This document shows positions 22,734-29,564 of a DNA stretch of 29,564 nucleotides, in pieces (within the stretch, counting starts at the first letter, position 1; the number at the start of each line of letters is the position of its first letter). The position numbers and the translations under genes were made by a program. The notes beneath the pieces are model-generated. The model did not search any database. It had not been told where the DNA came from and saw nothing but the letters and a program-made list of their open reading frames with translations. This DNA is from an uncultured Eubacteriales bacterium (GTDB lineage: Bacteria; Bacillota; Clostridia; Oscillospirales; CAG-272): contig CAJLCI010000029.1 in NCBI GenBank assembly GCA_905205065.1, forward strand, positions 1-29,564, given 5' to 3'.

Positions 22734-23821
22734 TATATGACCTTCTCCTTAAAAACGGCTGGAAGCTTATCATAATAGTTATTTTCAAAATATGGCTTCA
22801 ATGTTTTATATTCTTCTCTTATATAAAGCTTCTTTGCCAATTCATAAGCCTCTTCCAAATCTTTAGCCAAATATACATGATCATCGTATACACCTTTAAA
22901 CCAGTCAGCTCCGGTCACAACTTTATGATCAGTTGTTTTAATTATAACAACTGGTGTTCCGGCAATTAAAGACAAGATCGTTCCATGATACCTATCGGTA
23001 ATCATAACCTTAAATTTAGAATATCTTTCAATTTCAGAAAATATGAATTTTTCTGCTTCTTTAACTACTTGCCTTCCCTTTGTTGTATCAGTTCTATCGA
23101 TTGAAGCAAACGCTTTACATTTGTTTTCTAAAACTGCTAACTCCTCGTCACTATAATACTTCTCTGTGTCATTTCGCAAGCAAAAAATAATGCCCTCTCG
23201 ATTATGATTTGATTCAAATGTTCCAATTAAAGTGGTAACAATGTCCGGATAACAAGCTTTATTTATATCAGGAAACATTTCCTTTGCCATTTCAAATGAA
23301 ACATTATCTCTTGCAAGGAAAAGCATTTTAGTATGACTGTTATAAACCTTGGAGCATAATTCTTTTCTTTCATCTGTTTGAAAAAAAATAGTTTGAGGCA
23401 TCATTAGTATTCTTGAGTTAGGCAATGCCTGAATAACTGCTTGGTGCATTAAATCAGCAAATCCGCCCAAATCGGTCGTTGTATAACCCGATTGAAAGAC
23501 AACAAAATCTTTCTCATCGTTAAAAGCTTTTTTTAATTTATTCAAGCATGAAAACTTTGTATTTACTAATGAATCCGTTTCAATTTCAGTAACATGATAT
23601 TCAGGATAATTCTTTTTAAGCCATCTTCTGATACATACACCTTGCGCAAGATCTCCCAAGTTTCCATGAGCGGGAATACCACAATAATAAATTATCGGTT
23701 GCATTGTTTTTAACCCTTTGCGTATATTCTTACTATATTTATACTTTAAAAGAATACTTTTGACACTTAATTTTAATTCTCTTGTAATTGGGTTATGTAA
23801 TAGTTTATATGTAAGACTCAT
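22733..23821 (-). CDS. Polysaccharide pyruvyl transferase
   Basis: 362 residues from the ATG at 23821, which follows AGAAAGGA at about 5 nt. The frame also reaches an ATG at 23842 that overlaps the preceding stop and has no ribosome binding site. The family motif GIPAHGNLGDLAQG lies at about 48-61, and the C-terminal region has 'MITDRYHGTILSLIAGTPVV' and 'WFKGVYDD', both typical of CsaB-like enzymes. It should add a pyruvate ketal from phosphoenolpyruvate to a sugar of the repeat unit, giving the polymer negative charge. It is coupled to the FeS protein downstream. Confidence 0.85.
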   Translation of the reverse strand: MSLTYKLLHNPITRELKLSVKSILLKYKYSKNIRKGLKTMQPIIYYCGIPAHGNLGDLAQGVCIRRWLKKNYPEYHVTEIETDSLVNTKFSCLNKLKKAFNDEKDFVVFQSGYTTTDLGGFADLMHQAVIQALPNSRILMMPQTIFFQTDERKELCSKVYNSHTKMLFLARDNVSFEMAKEMFPDINKACYPDIVTTLIGTFESNHNREGIIFCLRNDTEKYYSDEELAVLENKCKAFASIDRTDTTKGRQVVKEAEKFIFSEIERYSKFKVMITDRYHGTILSLIAGTPVVIIKTTDHKVVTGADWFKGVYDDHVYLAKDLEEAYELAKKLYIREEYKTLKPYFENNYYDKLPAVFKEKVI

Positions 23822-23841
23822 ATTATCCTTTCTCAATAACA

Positions 23842-25035
23842 TTATAGAATTTCTTTATACAGATTAATGTATTCTTTGATCATATTGTTCATATCAAACA
23901 ATTTAGCCCGTTCAACACAGGATTCCTCAGAATACGGATGTGTCTCGCAAATCCGAATAATTTCTTCTTCCATAGCGTTTATATCATCGCAGTTTACAAC
24001 CGCCCCTGTATTATCACTCAAAATTTCTGGACTTCCTCCAGTTTTGAATGTCAATATTGGCGTACCACAGGCAATTGCTTCCATATTTACTGTTGGATAA
24101 TTTTCCTCACGCGTCGGATTAATAAACAAATCTGCAGCCGTATAAATTTCGGCAAGTTCTGTTTGATTCTGCGTTCTGTGAATAGATATAATGTTGTCCG
24201 GCAGCAACTTGTCCGTGCTGTCGTCTGTACCAACAAGCACAATTTGATATTCTGGCGGAAGCCGTCTCGAAAGCTCAACAAACACATCCAGCCCTTTACG
24301 CTTCCCCCAGCCAAATGCAACTCCCAAAACAATATGCTTTTCAGTGATTCCGTACCGTTCTTTAAAGCTGCTTGAGGTCGGTTTGAATATATTTAAATCA
24401 ATGCCATTGTGTATAACCCTTACCGAATAGTCTTTTAAAAACGATTGTTTTACTAAATCCGCCAGCCATTGCGAAGGGGTAACAATTGTCATGTTTTCGA
24501 CCTCGGTAAACCATTCCTTCTTAAGCTTCCACATAGTTTTTGTCCGATCCACCAAGGCTGCCGGATATTCCCTGTATTGCGGGCAATCGTAACATCCTGT
24601 TTTCCACTTATCACACTTTACCATGGCAAAGTGTGGACACTGACCGGTAAACGCCCAGCAATCGTGCAGTGTCCATACTACAGGGATTTCATACTTTTTT
24701 ATAAACCTGAACAGCATAGGGAGATTTATGTACCAACCATGTAGGTTATGGAGATGAATTATATCCGGATAATATTTCTCTATTTCTTTCAAAAAAATCT
24801 TTGTCGCCAAATGAGAAAAACAGCCGTTAAATCCTGTTAGTATTGACGAATACATATGAACTGCTTTATCAACTCCTCTTCCAATTTTAATATACTTTAT
24901 TCTAAAGTCGCCCGGATGGGTTGAAAATCCTGTTGCAACAATATATGCATGACTTTGAATAGCCGTTTCTGCCACTCCGATCATTATATTACAGGTACTT
25001 CCGTAAGGTACAGAATTAATCGCTAATATTTTCAC
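23842..25035 (-). CDS. Family 4 glycosyltransferase (GT-B)
   Basis: A 397-residue cytosolic or membrane-associated glycosyltransferase. The N-terminal domain has 'DIIHLHNLHGWYINLP', 'WTLHDCWAFTGQCPHF' and a Cys-rich stretch 'KCDKWKTGCYDCPQ', seen in colanic-acid-like transferases. The C-terminal nucleotide-sugar domain has 'IHNGIDLNIFKP' and the retaining E-x7-E motif in 'REENYPTVNMEAIACGTP'. Its start lies inside the end of the upstream polymerase gene (20-bp overlap). It looks less AT-rich than its immediate neighbours, which hints at a different origin within the cluster. Donor and acceptor sugars are unknown. Confidence 0.88.
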   Translation of the reverse strand: MKILAINSVPYGSTCNIMIGVAETAIQSHAYIVATGFSTHPGDFRIKYIKIGRGVDKAVHMYSSILTGFNGCFSHLATKIFLKEIEKYYPDIIHLHNLHGWYINLPMLFRFIKKYEIPVVWTLHDCWAFTGQCPHFAMVKCDKWKTGCYDCPQYREYPAALVDRTKTMWKLKKEWFTEVENMTIVTPSQWLADLVKQSFLKDYSVRVIHNGIDLNIFKPTSSSFKERYGITEKHIVLGVAFGWGKRKGLDVFVELSRRLPPEYQIVLVGTDDSTDKLLPDNIISIHRTQNQTELAEIYTAADLFINPTREENYPTVNMEAIACGTPILTFKTGGSPEILSDNTGAVVNCDDINAMEEEIIRICETHPYSEESCVERAKLFDMNNMIKEYINLYKEIL

Positions 25036-26272
25036 AAATTATCCTCTCATTTTTTCTATTATTTTCAAGTGCATAAAAAGGAAATAGATAAAACAAAATA
25101 TTTACCGACATATCTTCGTTTGACAATGTAACAATCCACATAATTGTTAAAAAAATGCCCCAATATATTGATCGACTTTCTTTTTTAAAAAATATATATG
25201 TTGTAACTATCATACATATAAAAAATGCCACACCATAAATTGCCAGAATTTTCAAAAATGTGTTAGTGTTATGTGCCCCTCGATATGTGCCTAAACTCGC
25301 GAAATAAACAAACTTGTCTTCTACATATTCCCATCCCTTTCCTAACATTGGGCTTTCCAAAAATATTTGAACATTTGCTGATATGGAACCAAATCGAGAA
25401 TCTCTTGAGGAATTTTCAACTTTCAACTTGTTAAAAACAATACCAAAAATTTTTTCCGGGCCAATGAGCAAAAAAACTGTCATAATTAAAATTACAAGTG
25501 CTATTAACAATCTAAAAACCTTTTTGTTTTTATGGCTTGAGCCGAATAATTGTTTTGTAAAATATCCAACTAAGAGTATAGATACAAGAATATAAGCCGC
25601 AGTAGAAAATGTTAAGATAGCGGCAAGTGATATAATTAACACCGCCCTAATATTTAATTGCTCTGTAAAATAAAGCTCCATGACCAATGCTAAAATAAGA
25701 TAACAAGTAAATACGCCTGGTTCTCTAAATATTCCATACATTCTCGGCAAAACGCCAAAATTTAATTCTTCCACGAACCCCAAGCCAGCAAAATAATATC
25801 TAATTCCGCTTTCGTTTGTTATACTCGGAAATAATCTGACAACAGGAGCGGCAACCATCCAAAGCATAAACAATATGATTGCAAACAAAGCAATATAACT
25901 TACAATATTTACATATGCTTTAAAAAAATCTTGAAATTTAACTTTTTTGCAGAACAATCCACATAACAATATTACAAACGCATTGTATAAATACTTGATT
26001 ACCTCGTTATCTTGATTCACTACAAATGTTAGTATCATCATCGTAGTCAAAAGAAGCAAAAAACATAATACATTAGAACTAATTCTTTTTGTATTCCAAG
26101 TTAAATATATAAATAATATAAGTAAAATACCTACATGTATCCAAAAGAAATAGCGAATAGAATTAGTGCCAAATAAAAGAGTATCATTCGAAACGAAAAT
26201 AATTATTAAAGTTGGTAGAAAACCAATATTTGTATTTGCATTTGTTTTTTTCTTTTCTTGTAAAGCATTCAT
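25016..26272 (-). CDS. Wzy/O-antigen-ligase-like polysaccharide polymerase
   Basis: A 418-residue membrane protein with about ten to twelve hydrophobic segments and a large loop carrying 'DSRFGSISANVQIFLESPMLGKGWEYVED' and 'RGAHNTNTFLKILAIYG'. The G-x-G-W and GAHNT elements are the usual features of Wzy/WaaL-type enzymes. It should polymerise lipid-linked repeat units outside the membrane. The ATG at 26272 follows directly on the TGA of the upstream gene, with GAGGAA about 8 nt before it. Very AT-rich. Confidence 0.8.
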   Translation of the reverse strand: MNALQEKKKTNANTNIGFLPTLIIIFVSNDTLLFGTNSIRYFFWIHVGILLILFIYLTWNTKRISSNVLCFLLLLTTMMILTFVVNQDNEVIKYLYNAFVILLCGLFCKKVKFQDFFKAYVNIVSYIALFAIILFMLWMVAAPVVRLFPSITNESGIRYYFAGLGFVEELNFGVLPRMYGIFREPGVFTCYLILALVMELYFTEQLNIRAVLIISLAAILTFSTAAYILVSILLVGYFTKQLFGSSHKNKKVFRLLIALVILIMTVFLLIGPEKIFGIVFNKLKVENSSRDSRFGSISANVQIFLESPMLGKGWEYVEDKFVYFASLGTYRGAHNTNTFLKILAIYGVAFFICMIVTTYIFFKKESRSIYWGIFLTIMWIVTLSNEDMSVNILFYLFPFYALENNRKNERIICENISD

Positions 26273-27463
26273 TCATATTTTCCTCAAGTATGTAAAAAAT
26301 GAAACTAATTTCTCCGATTGTTTTATTTTGTTTTTTTCTTCAACAATGAATTTTCTAGCTTCATTTCCGCGAATAGCAATCGCATCTTTATCCATTGAGT
26401 TTACCAAATCAATAGCATACGCAATATTTTGCGGTTCATTATTAACAATTTCATATGTATATTTTGAATACTCCTTAGGAACCCCATTTAATTTAGTTGT
26501 AATAAATGGGGTTCCTGAGTATAGATATTCAAATGTTTTAGAAGGAAATGAGTATCTAGTATAGTTATCTTCGGGGTTTCTTGCATTAACTAGAGCTATA
26601 GCCCTCTTCTCTTCTTCAAATAATGTTTGGCGTTCAATAAACCCACCATATATTATCCGTGGATTTTTTGCTGCCATTTCTTTTATGTAATATTCTAACT
26701 CGCCAGTCCCATATAATTTAAGTTGCAATGAAACATCATTTATATAATTGAGCGATTCAATAATGTTTTCTATCCCTATATTTTTATGGAGAGTGCCAGC
26801 ATACATAATAAAGTGCTCTTTCTTTATGGGAGTAATATCCAAATCGTTTACTGTAGCCACTCCTTCAATAACGGTATATTGTTTTCCTGAAACACCAATC
26901 CTTTCTTTCATGGCTTCGGCAAACAGAACAAATCCGTCCATTTTTTTATATAATCGCATAACCCGATGCATATCGAGTTTTTTCAAAAAGGACTTTAGCT
27001 TTTTCTGTGACAATGACATATCCATCATATCCGGCAAATCTGGACATATTAAAACAGTTTTTATACGAGGATCGAGTTTTTTGGCATATGCAATTGCAGC
27101 CATATAAGGCTGATGTATTAAATATCCTACAGCTATATCGTATGATGTTGCATTTGTTTTTTGCTTCACCAATTTCTTTAACGCGTGTGCCTTATAAAGT
27201 AGAGAATAATATGGTATATCTATTGTTTTTACTGCCACATCTGATGAATTAATATTATGCGACCATTGAATTTGACTGTGAACATTACAGCCAGGAGCAT
27301 AGGGGTAATCTGAAATAATATCTACTGCGTGACCAAGTTCTTCAAGTCCCTCGATCATTGATTGTTGAAAGAGCGATCCGGATACTGCACCTGCTCCATT
27401 AACCGGATAAGAGTATTCTGAGTTATGCTTCCATGCTAGACTGCTAATCCATAATATTTTCAT
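26273..27463 (-). CDS. Glycosyltransferase, GT-B fold (GT4-like)
   Basis: 396 residues from the ATG at 27463, placed 6 nt after GAGGA. The frame also opens at 27475, where the ATG itself overlaps that ribosome binding site. The N-terminal domain begins MKILWISSLAWKH and contains 'IEGLEELGHAVDIIS'; the C-terminal domain has 'MYAGTLHKNIGIENIIESL', 'LKLYGTGELE' and 'SFPSKTFEYLYSGTPFITTKL', the nucleotide-sugar-binding part. It lies 12 bp after the preceding gene. Sugar specificity is unknown. Confidence 0.85.
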   Translation of the reverse strand: MKILWISSLAWKHNSEYSYPVNGAGAVSGSLFQQSMIEGLEELGHAVDIISDYPYAPGCNVHSQIQWSHNINSSDVAVKTIDIPYYSLLYKAHALKKLVKQKTNATSYDIAVGYLIHQPYMAAIAYAKKLDPRIKTVLICPDLPDMMDMSLSQKKLKSFLKKLDMHRVMRLYKKMDGFVLFAEAMKERIGVSGKQYTVIEGVATVNDLDITPIKKEHFIMYAGTLHKNIGIENIIESLNYINDVSLQLKLYGTGELEYYIKEMAAKNPRIIYGGFIERQTLFEEEKRAIALVNARNPEDNYTRYSFPSKTFEYLYSGTPFITTKLNGVPKEYSKYTYEIVNNEPQNIAYAIDLVNSMDKDAIAIRGNEARKFIVEEKNKIKQSEKLVSFFTYLRKI

Positions 27464-27475
27464 ATTTATCCTCAT

Positions 27476-28261
27476 TTATAAATCCGAAGCAAATTTCACT
27501 CCGAATTTTCTCAAAATTGATTTGATTTTTTTTCGCCTCTTATATGAAAGTTTATTTTTTAATTCAACAGATAGATTGTATTTTGTCGTTTGTATAAAAG
27601 AAAGTTTTCCTCTTTCTTTCCAAGAAATATCAATACCATACTTAGAAAAATATTTTATTTCTTTTGGAAACCACTTACCTTTAAGAACACCATTATGAAC
27701 ACACAATGGGTCATTTAACATACCATAACATTTTTCCAATATTTTATGCCCAGCATCTACGGCTGATCTTAAAAAACCAATTTCAAATTCCCATGCACTC
27801 CCCTGATATTTTTCTAAAACATCAATTAAAAAATCCTTTTTCCATATGGATGCCTGCAAATTTATACCGTATTCTTCATCTTCATACAATTGGAATATTG
27901 TTTCACCGTTATTAAATCTGCTTGCAGGAATATTCGTTAACCGAAGATAATTTCCATCGTGTTGATATAAAAATACAAGTGCATCGTTTATTTCTTCCGT
28001 TTTAACTTTCCCACCAATTAAATAATCCTCTAATAGCAAAAGAATATACTCGGTATCGACTTGTTTTATTGCTTTCAATGTTCGATCCGTCCAACAAATT
28101 TCTTCACCAACAGTAATTGTATTTACACCTTCATATTTCTTATAATTCGATACTAACTTCACATCGTATGGGCAATCTGGCCATTGTTTATTAAATACTT
28201 CAAAAAAACATGGCCACAAATCACTATAACCATCAAAAGAATCAATAAGAATTGTCATCAT
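27476..28261 (-). CDS. Uncharacterised polysaccharide-cluster protein, possibly glycosyltransferase-like
   Basis: 261 residues, no signal peptide or membrane segment. I do not recognise a named family. The N-terminus has a strand-rich Rossmann-like start ('TILIDSFDGYSDLWPCFFEVF') and an acidic motif 'YILLLLEDYLIGGKV' at about 91-105, which resembles the DxD-type region of GT-A enzymes. Later come 'LQASIWKKDFLIDVL' and 'SAWEFEIGFLRSA', as in family 2-like transferases that act on large sugars. The C-terminal 45 residues are Lys/Arg-rich and could bind the membrane surface. GAGGGA precedes the ATG at 28261; the next codon is also ATG. It sits 9 bp after the truncated transferase. Confidence 0.65.
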   Translation of the reverse strand: MMTILIDSFDGYSDLWPCFFEVFNKQWPDCPYDVKLVSNYKKYEGVNTITVGEEICWTDRTLKAIKQVDTEYILLLLEDYLIGGKVKTEEINDALVFLYQHDGNYLRLTNIPASRFNNGETIFQLYEDEEYGINLQASIWKKDFLIDVLEKYQGSAWEFEIGFLRSAVDAGHKILEKCYGMLNDPLCVHNGVLKGKWFPKEIKYFSKYGIDISWKERGKLSFIQTTKYNLSVELKNKLSYKRRKKIKSILRKFGVKFASDL

Positions 28262-28270
28262 ATTATTCCC

Positions 28271-28942
28271 TCATAAATACTTTATCAAGGCATGTAAAGC
28301 ATAACTTGCGAAATAAACACCACTTTTGAAAATCGAAAAACCATGATATTCCCTATAAACATTCCACTGTCGTTTCGCCGATTCTCTTTTATTGGCTGTT
28401 AGCGAATCAGAAGTAACACGATATAATGCTAAGTTTTCATTTAAACCATATGCAACATATCCTCTTTCAAGAATCGACTGCCATGTACATTGGTCTTCCG
28501 TATGATTCAATAACGGCATCCGAAAATCTCCTACTTTTTTCCTATTTATCATTACCGTCAAACATGCAATTGCAGTATTATAAAAAATAGACTTGTGCGT
28601 CATTTTAGATGGTACAGTTATGATTTTTCCTTTTATCTCATTATTTAAAATCTTTTGATAAGCAGTATAAGTTAATACATAATCATTTGCCAGCATAAAA
28701 TCCAATTGCTTTTCTAATTTTGTCGGAAACCACATATCATCACTATCCAGGAAAGCAACAAAATTTCCCCTTGATTCAGCCAAAGCCGTGTTTCTCGCTG
28801 CGGCAACACCTTTGTTTTGTTGATGCTTAATTAATTTTATTCTCTTATCCAACTCGCAATATTGTTCAATTATTCGTACCGTGTTATCAGTTGAACAATC
28901 ATCGACAATTAACATTTCCCAATTAGCATACGTTTGCACCAA
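28271..28942 (-). CDS. Family 2 glycosyltransferase, truncated at its 5' end
   Basis: The 223 residues contain the GT-A core: 'WEMLIVDDCSTDNT', 'NKGVAAARNTAL' and the DxD motif in AFLDSDDMW, then 'TEDQCTWQSIL'. Normal members begin about 25 residues earlier with a 'SIIxPxYN' strand that binds the nucleotide. Here the frame is open upstream only to 28993 and reads DYKGYIEKTIKSVL before the coordinates given. So the helix after that strand is present but the strand itself is replaced by unrelated sequence. The only start codons are TTG at 28942 and GTG at 28939, without a ribosome binding site. The gene was probably cut by the recombination that brought in the mobile-element debris upstream, and may be inactive. 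Confidence 0.75.
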   Translation of the reverse strand: MVQTYANWEMLIVDDCSTDNTVRIIEQYCELDKRIKLIKHQQNKGVAAARNTALAESRGNFVAFLDSDDMWFPTKLEKQLDFMLANDYVLTYTAYQKILNNEIKGKIITVPSKMTHKSIFYNTAIACLTVMINRKKVGDFRMPLLNHTEDQCTWQSILERGYVAYGLNENLALYRVTSDSLTANKRESAKRQWNVYREYHGFSIFKSGVYFASYALHALIKYL

Positions 28943-28962
28943 TACACTTTTTATTGTTTTTT

Positions 28963-29190
28963 CTATGTATCCTTTATAGTCGATGGCTCTAACTCATACT
29001 GTATATCAAGCGGTCGGATTGCACACAGTGCACCGACGACACCGCCGCCGTTTTTCTTGACATACCTTCTTCCCGCCTCAAATCCGCTTTGCGGTGTTTT
29101 GAAAACGGTGTAGTGATCTTTTTCGTCATAGGCGAAAATACTGTATGTCTTCTCATTCTGATCGTAGCCGCATATTGAAAGCAGCTTCCT
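28963..29190 (-). pseudogene. Fragment of an unrecognised protein, probably from a mobile element
   Basis: A minus-strand frame without a start encodes about 70 residues, including ICGYDQNEKTYSIF, 'DEKDHYTVFKTP', 'GFEAGRRYVKKNGGG' and 'IQYELEPSTIKDT', ending at TAG 28965-28963. Base composition and codon use look coding and differ from the AT-rich cluster beside it. The resemblance to proteins of Clostridia conjugative elements is from memory and weak. It overlaps the ParB-like fragment in another frame and its stop lies within the truncated glycosyltransferase. Confidence 0.45.
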
Positions 29191-29419
29191 TGATTTGAAA
29201 AGGCAGCTCAGGATGTTTCAGAATGATCTGCCGTCTGTGATGACCGTCAATGAGTTTGTTGTCCCACACGATAAGAGGATTTGTTACTTCTCCGTCTGAT
29301 AAAATGTTTTGTTCGAGCAATGAGAACTCATCCTCGGTTAGTGGGGGACATACACTTTCAAAATCCGGATCAATAAGAATGTCTTTCAAGACACGAATAC
29401 TTACAGCAGAATCACTCAT
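29153..29419 (-). CDS. ParB-like N-terminal domain fragment (mobile-element remnant)
   Basis: 88 residues. The ATG at 29419 follows AAGGGAGG (29435-29428) at 8 nt. Residues 1-75 or so match the ParB/sulfiredoxin-type N-terminal domain found in conjugative elements: 'DPDFESVCPPLTEDEFSLLEQNIL', 'GEVTNPLIVWDN', then the 'IDGHHRRQII' box and 'HPELPFQIKE'. After that the sequence leaves the family and ends within ten codons, where the domain normally continues for another 100 residues or more. The helix-turn-helix part is missing, so it is a truncated remnant, though it may still be expressed. Confidence 0.6.
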   Translation of the reverse strand: MSDSAVSIRVLKDILIDPDFESVCPPLTEDEFSLLEQNILSDGEVTNPLIVWDNKLIDGHHRRQIILKHPELPFQIKEAAFNMRLRSE

Positions 29420-29445
29420 TAAATATACCTCCCTTCTTTTGTATT

Positions 29446-29462
29446 CATAGTTTTGAACTATG
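29446..29462. other. Short inverted repeat ahead of the ParB-like fragment
   Basis: catagtt (29446-29452) and aactatg (29456-29462) are perfect 7-bp arms around a 3-nt spacer, in the 5' leader of the ParB-like frame. It could be an operator or a small hairpin. Confidence 0.4.
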
Positions 29463-29536
29463 TAAAATCAGAGCATCAAAAAAAGCCGACTTTGTGACCA
29501 CTAAGACGCAGTGATATAATCCCCTTAGAGTAGACA

Positions 29537-29561
29537 CTTGAAAAAACAAAAAGTTTTCAAG
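29537..29561. other. Inverted repeat at the window edge
   Basis: cttgaaaa (29537-29544) and ttttcaag (29554-29561) form an 8-bp hairpin. It lies in non-coding DNA upstream of the ParB-like fragment and could belong to a mobile-element control region; the window ends here. Confidence 0.4.
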
Positions 29562-29564
29562 ACT

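Overview
The window looks like a chromosomal segment of a low-to-mid GC Gram-positive anaerobe of the class Clostridia (Bacillota). The reasons are strong AGGAGG-type ribosome binding sites, near-consensus sigma-A promoters (TTGACA-17-TATAAT), zinc-ribbon forms of ribosomal proteins L28 and L32, the DUF177-rpmF pair, and a DUF512 radical-SAM protein next to der and plsY. I cannot name a genus from sequence alone.

Layout. (1) 1-79 is the 3' end of an ABC exporter, followed by a terminator. (2) 392-4228 is a plus-strand carbohydrate/nucleoside operon: a uridine-phosphorylase-type enzyme and a family 2 glycoside hydrolase behind a promoter whose start site sits in a perfect 10-bp-arm inverted repeat. 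(3) 4229-4859 is a gene-free stretch with hairpins, a duplicated 16-mer and a terminator. (4) 4860-6686 is a Na/Pi cotransporter with a PhoU tail. (5) 6687-7848 is an AT-rich island with a lone methyltransferase, closed by a bidirectional terminator. All later genes are on the minus strand.

(6) 7849-13986 is housekeeping: a GME-fold DUF6873-like protein, rpmB with its own extended -10 promoter and a roughly 210-nt structured leader, the DUF512-der-plsY operon, and the DUF177-rpmF operon with a perfect consensus promoter. (7) 14161-18446 is a heterodimeric ABC exporter operon. It has a perfect consensus promoter, a roughly 315-nt leader with a possible 33-codon leader peptide, and a three-copy 29-bp repeat at its 3' end. 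(8) 18598-18820 is a 14-copy, 16-bp minisatellite.

(9) 18928-28942 is a surface-polysaccharide cluster: UDP-GlcNAc 4,6-dehydratase, Wzx flippase, an FeS/F420-hydrogenase-beta-like protein, a pyruvyl transferase, two GT-B glycosyltransferases, a Wzy-type polymerase, an unidentified cluster protein and a family 2 glycosyltransferase. Except for the dehydratase, these genes look clearly more AT-rich than the housekeeping genes, which suggests acquisition as a block. The genes are translationally coupled and probably build, export and polymerise one repeat unit. No priming glycosyltransferase lies in the window.

(10) 28943-29564 is mobile-element debris (a ParB-like N-terminal fragment fused to a fragment of another protein) that abuts and truncates the first glycosyltransferase. 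The most unusual structures are this mosaic junction, the two tandem-repeat arrays, the long leaders, and the operator-like palindrome at 399-422. I did not find a clearly new multi-gene system.
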